From the NCBI RefSeq assembly GCF_046237605.1, contig NZ_CP143542.1, positions 682,001 to 746,000 of the forward strand: a stretch of DNA of 64,000 nt, in the 5' to 3' direction. This DNA is from Paraperibacillus marinus. Lineage in GTDB: Bacteria > Bacillota > Bacilli > Bacillales > DSM-1321. Position 1 is the stretch's first letter. Each line of letters opens with the position of its first letter. Under the pieces are notes generated by a model that did no database searches, was not told the DNA's origin, and saw only the letters and a program-made list of their open reading frames with translations. The translations under genes were made by a program, and so were the position numbers. Of the stretch, positions 52,931-61,635 are shown piece after piece.

Positions 52931-54442
52931 ATGGATAATCGTCCACAATGGGGAACGAGGGCCGGATTCATCATGGCAGCCATCGGGTCGGCAATTGGCC
53001 TGGGAAACATTTGGAGATTTCCTGCAGTAGCATACGATAATGGGGGAGGGGCATTCTTTATTCCATATTTATTTGCCCTTCTGACAGCAGGAATTCCCAT
53101 TTTAATCATGGAATTTACAATCGGGCACAAATATCGGGGATCTTCACCGCTCGCATTTGCCCGTTTCAGGAAGAATTCTGAATGGCTCGGCTGGTGGCAG
53201 GTTGCGATTTCTTTCGTTATTGCTACATATTATGCAGCTATTATCGCCTGGGCCATGTCATTTGCTGTATTTTCATTCAAGCAGAATTGGGGAGACGATC
53301 CGGCTGGATTTTTCTTTGGGAAATACCTGAAGCTTGCCGAAACACCTGGTGACATCGGCGGAATTGTACCGGGAGTGCTAATCCCCATCATCCTGGTCTG
53401 GATCGTTACTTTGGGGATCCTGCTGAAAGGGATCAAGAAGGGAATCGAGGTTGCCAATAAGGTAATGATTCCGACGCTTGTTGTATTATTCCTGATCATT
53501 GTAGTCAGGGCGCTTACACTTGACGGGGCGGCTGCCGGGCTTGATGCCTTCTTCAAGCCGGACTGGGGTGAGATTGCCAATCCGAAAGTCTGGGTGGCAG
53601 CCTACGGCCAGATATTCTTCAGCCTATCGGTCGGGTTTGCGATCATGATTACCTATTCAAGCTATCTGCCAAAGAAGACGGATATCTCAAATAATGCGTT
53701 CATCACGGGGTTTGCTAACTCCGGATTCGAGCTGCTGGCAGGGATCGGCGTCTTTGCTGCCCTTGGTTTCATGGCACAGCAGCAGGGAGTGCCAGTCGAT
53801 AAGGTGGTTTCAAGCGGAGTAGGACTGGCATTCACTGTGTTCCCTAAGATTATCAGTGAATTCCCGGCTTTCAACGGCATCCTTGGGTTTGCGTTCTTTG
53901 CCTGCCTGACCCTGGCCGGCTTGACTTCATTGATTTCCATTGTAGAGACTTTCGTTGCAGGGGTACAGGATAAATTTAATGTTTCACGTACTAAATCGGT
54001 AGCAGTAGGCGGCGGGCTGGCCGCTGTCATTTCAATCTTGTTTGCAACAAAAAGCGGGCTGTATTTCCTTGACGCTGCCGATTACTTTATTAACCAGTTT
54101 GGGATCGTTATCGCGGGACTTGTAGAAATCATTTTGGTTGCCTGGGTCGCCAGAGAACTGAAAAACCTTCAGGCCCATGCTAACAGCATGTCCGATATCA
54201 TTATCGGTGCCTGGTGGAAGGTCTGCCTGGGAGTAATTACGCCACTGGTTCTCGGCTATATGACCATCCAAAACTTTATCAGCAACTTCAAGAATAATTA
54301 TGAGGATTATCCTACAAGCTTCATCATTTACTCAGGCTGGGCAGTGGCTGTAGCCGCCCTTGCCGCCGGTTTTGTATTCATGGCGCTGAAGTGGAAGAAA
54401 AACACTAAGCATGTGGAAGAAGATGAGGAGGTCTCAGTCTAA
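52931..54442 (+). CDS. metP: Neurotransmitter:sodium symporter family amino-acid importer (MetP-like)
   Basis: A 503-residue membrane protein of the NSS family with about 12 helices. WGTRAGFIMAAIGSAIGLGNIWRFPAVAYDNGGGAFFIPY is the helix-1 signature that binds sodium and substrate. A MetS-type small subunit gene overlaps its stop codon, which points to methionine/alanine uptake as described for MetPS of Corynebacterium. The ATG at 52931 follows GGAGTGAGGAG. A methionine gamma-lyase gene 2 kb upstream fits this substrate. Confidence 0.85.
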   Translation: MDNRPQWGTRAGFIMAAIGSAIGLGNIWRFPAVAYDNGGGAFFIPYLFALLTAGIPILIMEFTIGHKYRGSSPLAFARFRKNSEWLGWWQVAISFVIATYYAAIIAWAMSFAVFSFKQNWGDDPAGFFFGKYLKLAETPGDIGGIVPGVLIPIILVWIVTLGILLKGIKKGIEVANKVMIPTLVVLFLIIVVRALTLDGAAAGLDAFFKPDWGEIANPKVWVAAYGQIFFSLSVGFAIMITYSSYLPKKTDISNNAFITGFANSGFELLAGIGVFAALGFMAQQQGVPVDKVVSSGVGLAFTVFPKIISEFPAFNGILGFAFFACLTLAGLTSLISIVETFVAGVQDKFNVSRTKSVAVGGGLAAVISILFATKSGLYFLDAADYFINQFGIVIAGLVEIILVAWVARELKNLQAHANSMSDIIIGAWWKVCLGVITPLVLGYMTIQNFISNFKNNYEDYPTSFIIYSGWAVAVAALAAGFVFMALKWKKNTKHVEEDEEVSV

Positions 54443-54546
54443 TGTCAACAAGTGCAATTGTAATGATGATTATAGGTATGGTTTTGATTTGGGGAGGCCT
54501 TGTCGCTAGTATAGCCAATGTTGTGAGGAAGTCTAAAAAAGCATGA
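54442..54546 (+). CDS. metS: MetS-family small subunit of NSS transporter
   Basis: A 34-residue single-helix membrane peptide: MSTSAIVMMIIGMVLIWGGL, then VASIANVVRKSKKA. Its start codon overlaps the stop of metP by one base (TAATG), with GAGGAGG inside metP as ribosome binding site. Size, helix and basic tail fit MetS, which is needed for transport by MetP in Corynebacterium. Confidence 0.85.
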   Translation: MSTSAIVMMIIGMVLIWGGLVASIANVVRKSKKA

Positions 54547-54559
54547 TGTAATAAAGCTG

Positions 54560-54608
54560 CAATAGCCTATGGCCAGGGATTCTTCCTGGCGTTAGGCTAT
54601 TGTTTTGT
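54560..54608. terminator. Bidirectional terminator between metS and HAD phosphatase
   Basis: AATAGCCTA-TGGCCAGG and its complement pair around a short loop, with TTGTTTTGTTT after. It serves both convergent genes. Confidence 0.88.
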
Positions 54609-54609
54609 T

Positions 54610-55134
54610 TTAAGCCAGCAGCTGCAGGATGATATTCACTGCTTCTTTAAGCGAGGGCGCACTGGCGTCTGCCTCTGTGGGCTCTTTACCGATAAAAACC
54701 GTCTTGCAGCCGGCCTTTATCCCAGCCTGGATATCACGCTCATGATCACCCGCCATCACACTGCCGGCAAGGTCGATATCATAACGATCTGCCAGATCAA
54801 GCAGCATGCCCGCTCCCGGTTTCCTGCATTCACAGCCAGCATCCGGCCGGTGGGCACAATAGGAAATATCCGTAATTACCCCGCCTTGTTCAGCAAGTAT
54901 CTTTTTTAACTGATCATGAATTTTTACCAGCGCTTTTTCCTTCAGATATCCCAGGCCGACCCCGCCCTGGTTGGTCACGATGAAGACCTTGTACCCTTCG
55001 CTGCTGAAACGGGCAATCGCTTCTGCCGCCCCTTCCAGCAGAAAAAGCTGGCTGGGATTATTCACAAACTTTACGCGCTTTGTCAGTACTTCATTTATAA
55101 CGCCGTCACGATCTAAAAATACGGCTTTCTCCAC
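54610..55134 (-). CDS. HAD-superfamily phosphatase (GmhB-like)
   Basis: A 174-residue HAD-IIIA phosphatase. FLDRDGVINE supplies the nucleophile Asp and the acid/base Asp. FIVTNQGGV is motif II, CRKPGAGMLLDLA motif III, and MAGDHERDIQAGIKAG motif IV. CAHRPDAGCECRKP carries a Cys/His cluster like the zinc site of heptose-1,7-bisphosphate phosphatase GmhB. The true substrate in this Gram-positive is unknown. The GTG at 55134 has AAGGAGGGG 7 bases upstream; a TTG further up lies within that site. Confidence 0.85.
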   Translation of the reverse strand: MEKAVFLDRDGVINEVLTKRVKFVNNPSQLFLLEGAAEAIARFSSEGYKVFIVTNQGGVGLGYLKEKALVKIHDQLKKILAEQGGVITDISYCAHRPDAGCECRKPGAGMLLDLADRYDIDLAGSVMAGDHERDIQAGIKAGCKTVFIGKEPTEADASAPSLKEAVNIILQLLA

Positions 55135-55224
55135 ATAAAACCCCTCCTTCAAGAAAAAGTATTCCCTACAGGGAAGGGGACAAACAGGAGTTAAAAAACT
55201 AAACCCGCAGGAAGGAGCTTGAAT

Positions 55225-56418
55225 ATGGTTTCTGCCTTTATCTCGCCAAAAGAAATAATCAGCGGTGAAGGATCTCTGGCACAGCTGGGTTCAATTGCCC
55301 AAAAGCATGGTGCTGAACATGCTGTTATTTTTGCCGATCCGGTTCTTTTAAAGCTTGGAGTGATTGCGAGGGCTGTGGAAGCTTTGGAGTCATATAACAT
55401 CAGGTATACGATATTTCCTCATATACAGGCAGAGCCGGGACTTCAGGACGGAAATAGAGCGATTGAGGCTGTCCGGAGTTCTGGAGCAGACCTGGTGGTC
55501 GGGATTGGCGGCGGCAGCTGCCTTGATCTGGCAAAGGCCGCAGCTGTACTGGCCGCAAATGTTGGGTTTGCCGGGGACTATCTGAACTTATCGGACACAA
55601 AGAAGCTGGAGAGCCCCGGGCTTCCGAAGATACTGGTACCGACTACGGCGGGTACGGGTTCAGAAGTGACTGATATCGCCGTGTTTTCACTCCAGGATAC
55701 AAAAGATGTTATAAGCCACCCGTATCTTCTTGCAGATACAGCACTCATTGATTCCGAGCTGACCTGCACGCTGCCCCCTAAGATGACAGCCGCAAGCGGG
55801 ATGGATGCCCTGACTCATGCAATTGAAGCCTATCTTTCCATACAGGGGGACGATCTTACTGATGCACTTGCGCTTGAGGCAGTGAGAAAAATACACGGAA
55901 ATATCAGGACGGCGGTATGGCAGGGAGGGAATAAACAGGCGAGAAGAGAGATGGCGCTTGGAAGCATGATGGCGGGCCTCAGTTTTTTCAACGCTGGAGT
56001 GGCAGGGGTGCATGCCCTTGCCTATCCTCTCGGGGGGCTCTTCAAGATTCCACATGGTGAATCCAATGCCGTTTTGCTGCCTTATGTGATGGAATACATC
56101 TGGCCTTCCTCTTTAAAGAAAATGGCCCGGCTGGCAGCAGAGCTTGGCATTGAAAGGGGAAACCGCAGCGACCGGGAGCTTGCCTTATTGGCTGTGAGAG
56201 AGCTTAAATCCCTGGTGGAGGATACAGGGCTTCCCTCCTCCCTCTCCCATTACGGCATAAATGACGGGGATATTGAACGTTTGGCTCATAATGGAATGAA
56301 ACAGACCCGCCTGCTGTCGCGGAGTCCAAAACCCTTTACGATTGAAGCGGCAGCTGGGATATATCGCTCTGCTTTAAGGGGAAGTCTAAATATGGAAAAA
56401 AATCGGCTGGGAGGTTGA
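55225..56418 (+). CDS. Iron-containing alcohol dehydrogenase
   Basis: A 397-residue type III alcohol dehydrogenase. GIGGGSCLDLAKAAA near residue 95 binds the cofactor, VPTTAGTGSEVT is conserved, and the Fe ligands lie in MTAASGMDALTHAIEAY, GVAGVHALAYPLGG and FKIPHGESNAVLLP. Possible substrates are butanol, 1,3-propanediol or lactaldehyde-like compounds. The ATG at 55225 has GAAGGAG 7 bases ahead. The damaged thioesterase gene follows 5 bp after its stop, so the two form an operon. Confidence 0.9.
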   Translation: MVSAFISPKEIISGEGSLAQLGSIAQKHGAEHAVIFADPVLLKLGVIARAVEALESYNIRYTIFPHIQAEPGLQDGNRAIEAVRSSGADLVVGIGGGSCLDLAKAAAVLAANVGFAGDYLNLSDTKKLESPGLPKILVPTTAGTGSEVTDIAVFSLQDTKDVISHPYLLADTALIDSELTCTLPPKMTAASGMDALTHAIEAYLSIQGDDLTDALALEAVRKIHGNIRTAVWQGGNKQARREMALGSMMAGLSFFNAGVAGVHALAYPLGGLFKIPHGESNAVLLPYVMEYIWPSSLKKMARLAAELGIERGNRSDRELALLAVRELKSLVEDTGLPSSLSHYGINDGDIERLAHNGMKQTRLLSRSPKPFTIEAAAGIYRSALRGSLNMEKNRLGG

Positions 56419-56423
56419 GCAGG

Positions 56424-56786
56424 ATGTTTCATACGGTCATAGAGCCCAGAGTTTCAGAAACGGACGGAGTGGGGCATATCAATAATACAACCATCCTGCC
56501 TGATGCAGGGTTTAGGAATTGGAAAATGATCATTGTCAACATGAATATTGACTTTAAAGATCAATTATTTTTCGGGCAGCCTGTGGACGTGTACACATGG
56601 GTCAAGAAGATTGGGACTTCAAGCCTGATCCTGTATGAAGAAATCCATCAGGGCGGCAGAATCTGTGTCACGGCAGAGGCGGCTTATGTGAATTATGATA
56701 ATAAAAATAAAAAGGCGAAGCGGATTCCTGAGAATATAAGGACAGAGCTTGCGGTTCACATCCACTCCCGGGAAACACGGTCATAA
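56424..56786 (+). CDS. Hotdog-fold acyl-CoA thioesterase with internal deletion
   Basis: A 120-residue 4HBT-type protein. The N-terminal RVSETDGVGHINNTTI is the family start. The family then has a segment like LPVWFEQARTPLFRLFTPDL before the KWK block, but here NNTTI jumps straight to LPDAGFRNWKMIIVNMNIDF. About 16 residues, covering the start of the central hotdog helix, are therefore missing in frame. The rest (FFGQPVDVYTWVKKIGTSSL) is intact. It may be inactive. It lies 5 bp after the alcohol dehydrogenase gene; the TTG at 56415 is an alternative start. Confidence 0.7.
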   Translation: MFHTVIEPRVSETDGVGHINNTTILPDAGFRNWKMIIVNMNIDFKDQLFFGQPVDVYTWVKKIGTSSLILYEEIHQGGRICVTAEAAYVNYDNKNKKAKRIPENIRTELAVHIHSRETRS

Positions 56787-56790
56787 AGAA

Positions 56791-56821
56791 CAGGGAACGG
56801 GGCTTTGGCGGCCGTTCCCTG
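56791..56821. terminator. Hairpin between thioesterase and zinc alcohol dehydrogenase genes
   Basis: CAGGGAACG-gggctttggcggc-CGTTCCCTG between convergent genes. No T-tract. Confidence 0.65.
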
Positions 56822-56828
56822 AACGTCA

Positions 56829-57968
56829 CTATGGCTTCAGTACAACTTTGATGCACTCATCAGCATGATCATGGAAGACCTTATAAGCCTGGCTTGCTTC
56901 ATCGATCGGCACACGGTGGGTAATGATTTCCGTTGGATCGAACTCTGCGTTCATGATTTTGTCAAACAGCATCGGCATTAGGTGGATAACAGGCGCCTGT
57001 CCCATTTTCATGGATATGTTACGCTCGAAAATATTGCCAAGCGGGAACATATTATACATGGAGCCATATACACCCGTCAGCTGCATGGTCCCAAATTTCC
57101 TGACAGCCTTCATGCCGATCTGGATAGGGCTGATGGTGCCGCCCTGAAGCTTCAGTTTCTGCCCGACAGCTTCAAAAGCATTTTTTTTGCCGTCCATCCC
57201 GACACAATCAATGACAACATCGGCGCCGCCATGTGTAATTTCGCGAAGGTAGAGGCCGGCATCATCATACTCGTCAAAATTGATGGTTTCCACATGGTTC
57301 TTAGTTTTCGCTTGGTTCAGGCGGTATTCAGTCTGATCTACAGCGATGACCCGCTTGGCACCCTTCATCCAGGCGAACTTCTGCGCCATCAGTCCGACTG
57401 GACCGCAGCCGAGGACAATGACCGTGTCACCTTTTTTTACTCCGGAATTCTCAACGCTCCAGTAAGCGGTCGGCAATACATCAGACATGAATAATAATGC
57501 CTCATCCTCCAGCTCACATGACTCAGGAATGACAAAAGGCATGAAGTTGCCATAAGGAACTCGGAGAAGTTCTGCCTGGCCGCCCTGATAATCTCCGTAT
57601 CTTTCTGTGAAACCGAAGTATCCGCCTGTATCGAGCGCTGGATTCGGGTTTGAATTATCGCACTGGCTTTCCATATCATGCTCACAGAAAAAGCAGTGGC
57701 CGCAGGACACGTTGAATGGAAGGACAACTCTGTCTCCCTTTTTCACTTTGGTGACTTCCGGTCCGACCTCTTCCACGATTCCCATTGGCTCATGGCCGAC
57801 TACATAATCCTTCTGGGTCGGCAGTGCTCCGACATAAATGTGAAGATCCGAGCCGCAGATTGCGGTGGACGTAATTCTTACGATAATGTCATCGTTGTTT
57901 TGGATGGTTGGATCCGGTACTTGTTTCACCTGCATATTTTTAGGTCCTTGAAACGTTACTGCCTTCAT
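56829..57968 (-). CDS. Zinc-dependent alcohol dehydrogenase (AdhB-like)
   Basis: A 379-residue medium-chain dehydrogenase. Catalytic zinc ligands are Cys in AICGSDLH and His in GHEPMGIVEEVG. The structural zinc Cys are in NVSCGHCFFCEHDMESQCD. VLGCGPVGLMAQKFAWMKGAKRVIAVDQ is the NAD-binding loop. It resembles the formaldehyde dehydrogenase-like AdhB of B. subtilis. AAGGAGG lies 7 bases before the ATG at 57968, and the TTG six bases earlier is less likely. Confidence 0.9.
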   Translation of the reverse strand: MKAVTFQGPKNMQVKQVPDPTIQNNDDIIVRITSTAICGSDLHIYVGALPTQKDYVVGHEPMGIVEEVGPEVTKVKKGDRVVLPFNVSCGHCFFCEHDMESQCDNSNPNPALDTGGYFGFTERYGDYQGGQAELLRVPYGNFMPFVIPESCELEDEALLFMSDVLPTAYWSVENSGVKKGDTVIVLGCGPVGLMAQKFAWMKGAKRVIAVDQTEYRLNQAKTKNHVETINFDEYDDAGLYLREITHGGADVVIDCVGMDGKKNAFEAVGQKLKLQGGTISPIQIGMKAVRKFGTMQLTGVYGSMYNMFPLGNIFERNISMKMGQAPVIHLMPMLFDKIMNAEFDPTEIITHRVPIDEASQAYKVFHDHADECIKVVLKP

Positions 57969-58164
57969 AAACAACCTCCTTAAAATAATCAGAATACTGG
58001 ACTTATACCCTTAATCCTTTAATTAAAAGCAATAATTCCATATCTTTTGAATCGTGGATATGAAATTTAGTCAGCACAGTTAGTTTTTCAAACGGAGCGC
58101 AGTTTATCCTCCTTAAAAAAGGGGTGATACACTAAAGAAAATAGCTTGAAAAAGGAGTAATAAA

Positions 58165-59127
58165 ATGAAAGACAGCATACTCGCCCGTATTGTGGAGGAG
58201 TGGACACTGCCTGCTCTCCCCAGGAAAATAGCAGGTGGATTTCAAAACCAGACCTATAAGTCCGGGACAAATTCCCAAAGTATTTATTTTCGTATTAAAG
58301 AGGGAAGTGAGGACACACAGAGGAGGCTCGATAGCGAGATGGAATACATCAGGACTCTTCATGAAAAAGGAGTCCCAGTCTCCCTGCCTGTTCATTCAAG
58401 GAAAGAAAGGCCCTTTGAAGTCTTTTCTTATAATGGAAATAACTATATAGCGGCTGCTTTCCAAGGAGTACCCGGCCAGCCGGTCAATGCAGGTGATGCC
58501 TGGTCCTGGAATGGGCACCTTTTTAAAAAATGGGGCTCCACGATGGGGAAAATGCATCGGGTTGCTGAAAATCTGGCTCCTGAATCTTTTTTTAGACCTC
58601 AGGGGGTGGAAGTAAACCATAAAGTGGAAGCCGCCTTGGGGGTGACAGCCCCGGAACTTAAGGGGAAATATCAGGAATACATGGAGCGTCTCAGGAACAT
58701 TTCAACCCATAAGGAAAATTTCGGCTTGATTCATAATGATTTTCATCAGGGGAATTTTCATGTGAGCAGAGGGAATATCCATTTATTTGACTTTGATGAC
58801 TGCGCATTTTATTGGTATGCCAATGATATAGCAGCAAGCTTTTATCATGCCCATTGGCAGAATGATTCCTACGGAAGGGATTCACAAGGATTTCCCGCTT
58901 TCTTTTTCGAACATTTTCTTGAAGGATATACGGAGGAAAAAAATCTGCCTCCTGACTTCCAGGAACAGATTCAGCTGTTCCTGAAGGGCAGGGAGTTCTT
59001 TCTTTACAGCCTGTTTAAGAAGCATTGGAAACTCTGTGAGATGGAGGATTGGCAGAGAACCAAATTGAAGGAACTGGAATTCAGCTTAAGTAATGATAAG
59101 CCAGCCTTTCCATGTGATCTGTTTTAA
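58165..59127 (+). CDS. Aminoglycoside phosphotransferase-fold kinase
   Basis: A 320-residue protein of the APH/choline kinase fold. GLIHNDFHQGNFHV holds the catalytic Asp and Asn, and IHLFDFDDCAFYWYANDIA the metal-binding Asp. AGGFQNQTYK is the ATP-loop region. Bacillus paralogues include CotS/YtaA-like and sugar or amino-sugar kinases; the substrate cannot be told, and antibiotic resistance is not implied. AAAGGAG precedes the ATG and a terminator follows. Confidence 0.82.
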   Translation: MKDSILARIVEEWTLPALPRKIAGGFQNQTYKSGTNSQSIYFRIKEGSEDTQRRLDSEMEYIRTLHEKGVPVSLPVHSRKERPFEVFSYNGNNYIAAAFQGVPGQPVNAGDAWSWNGHLFKKWGSTMGKMHRVAENLAPESFFRPQGVEVNHKVEAALGVTAPELKGKYQEYMERLRNISTHKENFGLIHNDFHQGNFHVSRGNIHLFDFDDCAFYWYANDIAASFYHAHWQNDSYGRDSQGFPAFFFEHFLEGYTEEKNLPPDFQEQIQLFLKGREFFLYSLFKKHWKLCEMEDWQRTKLKELEFSLSNDKPAFPCDLF

Positions 59128-59129
59128 CA

Positions 59130-59166
59130 CAAAAAAGACTGAACCATCGGGTCCAGTCTTTTTTGT
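59130..59166 (+). terminator. Terminator after phosphotransferase gene
   Basis: AAAAAAGACTG-aaccatcgggtc-CAGTCTTTTTT, with further GACC-type pairing inside. Confidence 0.88.
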
Positions 59167-59199
59167 CAGTCGGTAACATATTATAATGTCTGTTTACTC

Positions 59200-59460
59200 T
59201 TATCGGTGACTTCTTCCACGGACTGCCTTCATGATGAAGCTTACAATCAGAATCAAGATAATGGCTCCAAGCAATGCAGGAAGAATAGCGAATCCGCCAA
59301 CTTCAGGGCCCCAGCTTCCAAAAATCAATCCGCCAAGCCATGCGCCGATGAAACCAGCGATGATGTTGCCGATGACGCCTCCAGGTACGTCACGTCCTAA
59401 GATTAGTCCTGCCAGCCATCCGATGATACCACCTATAATTAATGACCAAATGAATCCCAT
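59200..59460 (-). CDS. GlsB/YeaQ/YmgE family stress-response membrane protein
   Basis: An 86-residue membrane protein with three hydrophobic segments. MGFIWSLIIGGIIGWLAGLILG, NIIAGFIGAWLGGLIFG and a final ILILIVSFIMKAV match the transglycosylase-associated (GlsB/YeaQ) family, which responds to general stress. AAAGGAGAAA precedes the ATG. A good sigma-B-type promoter lies about 65 bases upstream. Confidence 0.93.
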   Translation of the reverse strand: MGFIWSLIIGGIIGWLAGLILGRDVPGGVIGNIIAGFIGAWLGGLIFGSWGPEVGGFAILPALLGAIILILIVSFIMKAVRGRSHR

Positions 59461-59524
59461 AATAGCATTTCTCCTTTGTGAAAAGTTTTTTGTTTTTTGC
59501 TTAGCTTATAAGCTTGTTCTTTTT

Positions 59525-59550
59525 TTGCCCAGGATAGACGTTTTCTAAAC
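59525..59550 (-). promoter_or_regulatory. Candidate sigma-B promoter of glsB-like gene
   Basis: On the minus strand GTTTAG (59550-59545) and GGGCAA (59530-59525) are 14 bases apart, close to the sigma-B consensus GTTTAA-n12-15-GGGTAT. Confidence 0.55.
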
Positions 59551-59721
59551 ATTATTTTTTGCACTTAATTTTCTCTTCATATAATGTCCTGTAAAAAAAA
59601 ATTCATGTATACTTGGCAAAATCGCTAAATGATTAACTGGACTAAAAAAGTGGTAGTAGTAAACAATACATAAAAAGTAAGCATCACTTGCTTCACGTCC
59701 CCCATTAAAAGGAGTATCCAT

Positions 59722-61194
59722 ATGGAACAGAAAATCAAGCTTAAGGAACAAAAACTGAACAGGGCAGTCGCTGTTTTTGTGCTTCCATTTTCTTTGAAGT
59801 CCAATGGTGCCGTTTCGCTTGTCGATACACTAAAAAAGCAGGGATATGACGAATTCAAGCTGGATGACCTGGGACTTGAGAATAAGTATTACGGTGATTT
59901 TAAAGTCTCCCATGAAAACATGGAGGGTTACTATCTTCCATTTACGAATAAAATTTTGTTTCCTTTTTCCTTGGGTCAGGAGGGTTTCCACCGATTTTCA
60001 AAGCGGATGAATGCTGATTGTGAATACAGCTCTAAGAACTTCTCTATGCCTTTTACCGTTTTATCAGAGGATGTCACCATCTGCCCCTTCAATGTCGGCT
60101 TTATCACTGTCCGGGTTGAGGTGAAGGAAAACACAGACTTTTCCTATGTGACCGAATTTATCAGACAGTTTCGCAGCCTGAGCCCAAAGAAATCCAATCA
60201 GTCAAAAATTAAAATTGATTGTGAGGGACATTCCTACTCAAAGGTCAAGGATTTTCTGTTCAAAAATTTAAACTCTAAAGTGAGCGACTACTTTGACAAA
60301 AGCAATATGGAAGATTCGTATTTCGAAACCTTCCCTTTCTTTGAAGATGATAAGATGTATGTGCAGTCAATCTTTTCTTTCGCCGATGCCGGGAAGATAG
60401 AGAAGGAGGAGGCCTTCAGGGCGGCCAATCTGGACGGACTGTCGCCAGAGGGGAAGCCCACGATCAGCTCATCCAATAAGGTATATATCGACCGGTATAT
60501 AGACGTGAATGGCTATGACCGATGGGCACCGGATACATATTATATGGTTAAGGAAGATCATTTTTCATGCATCACCATCCATACTGGCGAAGAACTTCGT
60601 CCCTGGATAAGCCAAATGCTGGGAGAGTATTATTATGGGATGCTCCTAAATCTGTTTCATAAGATTGTGCTGCTGAAAATTGCAAACAGCTATTCGGCGC
60701 TCAAGATTGAAAGGGACCGGGAAAAAGTCGAGGAGCTCATTTATGTAATCAACTCCTTTACGGCCAATTATTATTTTATTGAGCTTGCCACAGAATCACA
60801 GGGGAGGGATATCTTCCTGCATCTCAGGGAGGTATTCAAGATCGATGAAATGCATGATGATGGAAAGCAGACTCTGAACAGCCTTTATAAGTACCAGGAA
60901 GCTTTTGCAGACAAGAAGAACAGCCTGCTGCTTCTATATTTGACACTGTTTACTGTCATCAGCGGGATTTATGGGATGAACCAGGTAATCGAGGACCTGA
61001 AGGGCAGGATCCAATGGGAGAAATTCAGGGATTACTCGTTGTTTGAATACATCGCCCTCTTCGTGACTATAAGCGGTATGGTGGTATCAGTCTACCTCAC
61101 TGTAACAACCTTCCTCACATGGAGGAAGGATAAAGATAAGATGAAGAGGTGGGTGGAACGGACGAACATTGCAGCCTCGGAACGCAGTAAGTGA
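59722..61194 (+). CDS. CorA-like membrane protein with divergent N-terminal domain
   Basis: A 490-residue protein. The C-terminal part has two membrane helices (about residues 403-420 and 440-465) with YGMN at about 416-419 between them, the hallmark of CorA-type divalent-cation channels. The region before it (KVEELIYVINSFTANYYFIELATESQGRDIFLHL) is helical like the CorA stalk. The first 330 residues do not look like the usual CorA domain and I know no family for them. The cytoplasmic tail ends ERTNIAASERSK. AAAGGAG precedes the ATG. Whether it carries Mg2+ or another ion is not known. Confidence 0.7.
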   Translation: MEQKIKLKEQKLNRAVAVFVLPFSLKSNGAVSLVDTLKKQGYDEFKLDDLGLENKYYGDFKVSHENMEGYYLPFTNKILFPFSLGQEGFHRFSKRMNADCEYSSKNFSMPFTVLSEDVTICPFNVGFITVRVEVKENTDFSYVTEFIRQFRSLSPKKSNQSKIKIDCEGHSYSKVKDFLFKNLNSKVSDYFDKSNMEDSYFETFPFFEDDKMYVQSIFSFADAGKIEKEEAFRAANLDGLSPEGKPTISSSNKVYIDRYIDVNGYDRWAPDTYYMVKEDHFSCITIHTGEELRPWISQMLGEYYYGMLLNLFHKIVLLKIANSYSALKIERDREKVEELIYVINSFTANYYFIELATESQGRDIFLHLREVFKIDEMHDDGKQTLNSLYKYQEAFADKKNSLLLLYLTLFTVISGIYGMNQVIEDLKGRIQWEKFRDYSLFEYIALFVTISGMVVSVYLTVTTFLTWRKDKDKMKRWVERTNIAASERSK

Positions 61195-61205
61195 CCTTGC
61201 CATGT

Positions 61206-61232
61206 ACCGGGACTAGCCATAAGCCAGTCCCT
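61206..61232 (+). terminator. Weak hairpin after CorA-like gene
   Basis: GGGACT and AGTCCC arms with inner GGC pairing and no T-tract. Confidence 0.4.
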
Positions 61233-61339
61233 ATTCAGATAGGAACAGCAAAATAACCCCAAGACCTCATAAGCACGCGGGCAGGCGAATAAAATGAGGA
61301 AGGCTGCAGAGGAGGCAGATCACATCCGGGGGTGGCAGC

Positions 61340-61589
61340 ATGTTTTATCACATAAAGGAACTTCAGTACCGTGCAAAACCGGAGCGTCCCGGCCTGGCAA
61401 TGAAAGTGCATCCGGCCGCTGTGTACATGGATCGAGCATGGCGGCGAAGGAGTGTTCCAGTTCTGTGAGAATCCGGTTCCTTATGAAAGCAAGCCAGTAC
61501 TTAAGCCTGCTCCCCCGTATATTCATGATACACCTCCTGAGGCGCTTCGAGATGGAGTGGGGAATGCACCGCCGCCTAATATGTTTTAA
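61340..61589 (+). pseudogene. Manganese catalase remnant (large internal deletion plus frameshift)
   Basis: The ATG frame begins MFYHIKELQYRAKPERPG, the typical N-terminus of manganese catalases. It should continue for about 250 residues with the dimanganese four-helix bundle, which is missing. In another frame GNESASGRCVHGSSMAAK follows, like the family's GRW-GPSMDGKG region near the C-terminus. A third frame then gives VFQFCENPVPYESKPVLKPA, followed by PPYIHDTPP and a TAA, the usual proline-rich end. So both ends survive and about 200 codons are gone. The gene's terminator remains. Confidence 0.75.
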
Positions 61590-61592
61590 AGC

Positions 61593-61626
61593 AAAAAGAG
61601 TGATTTTTCGGATCACTCTTTTTTAT
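61593..61626 (+). terminator. Terminator of manganese catalase remnant
   Basis: AAAAAGAGTGAT-ttttcgg-ATCACTCTTTTTT. Confidence 0.88.
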
Positions 61627-61635
61627 GTTTCTTAT

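Noticed and set aside
58165..59127. Antibiotic resistance gene
   Set aside because: The phosphotransferase fold is shared by many metabolic kinases and nothing here points to an aminoglycoside substrate.
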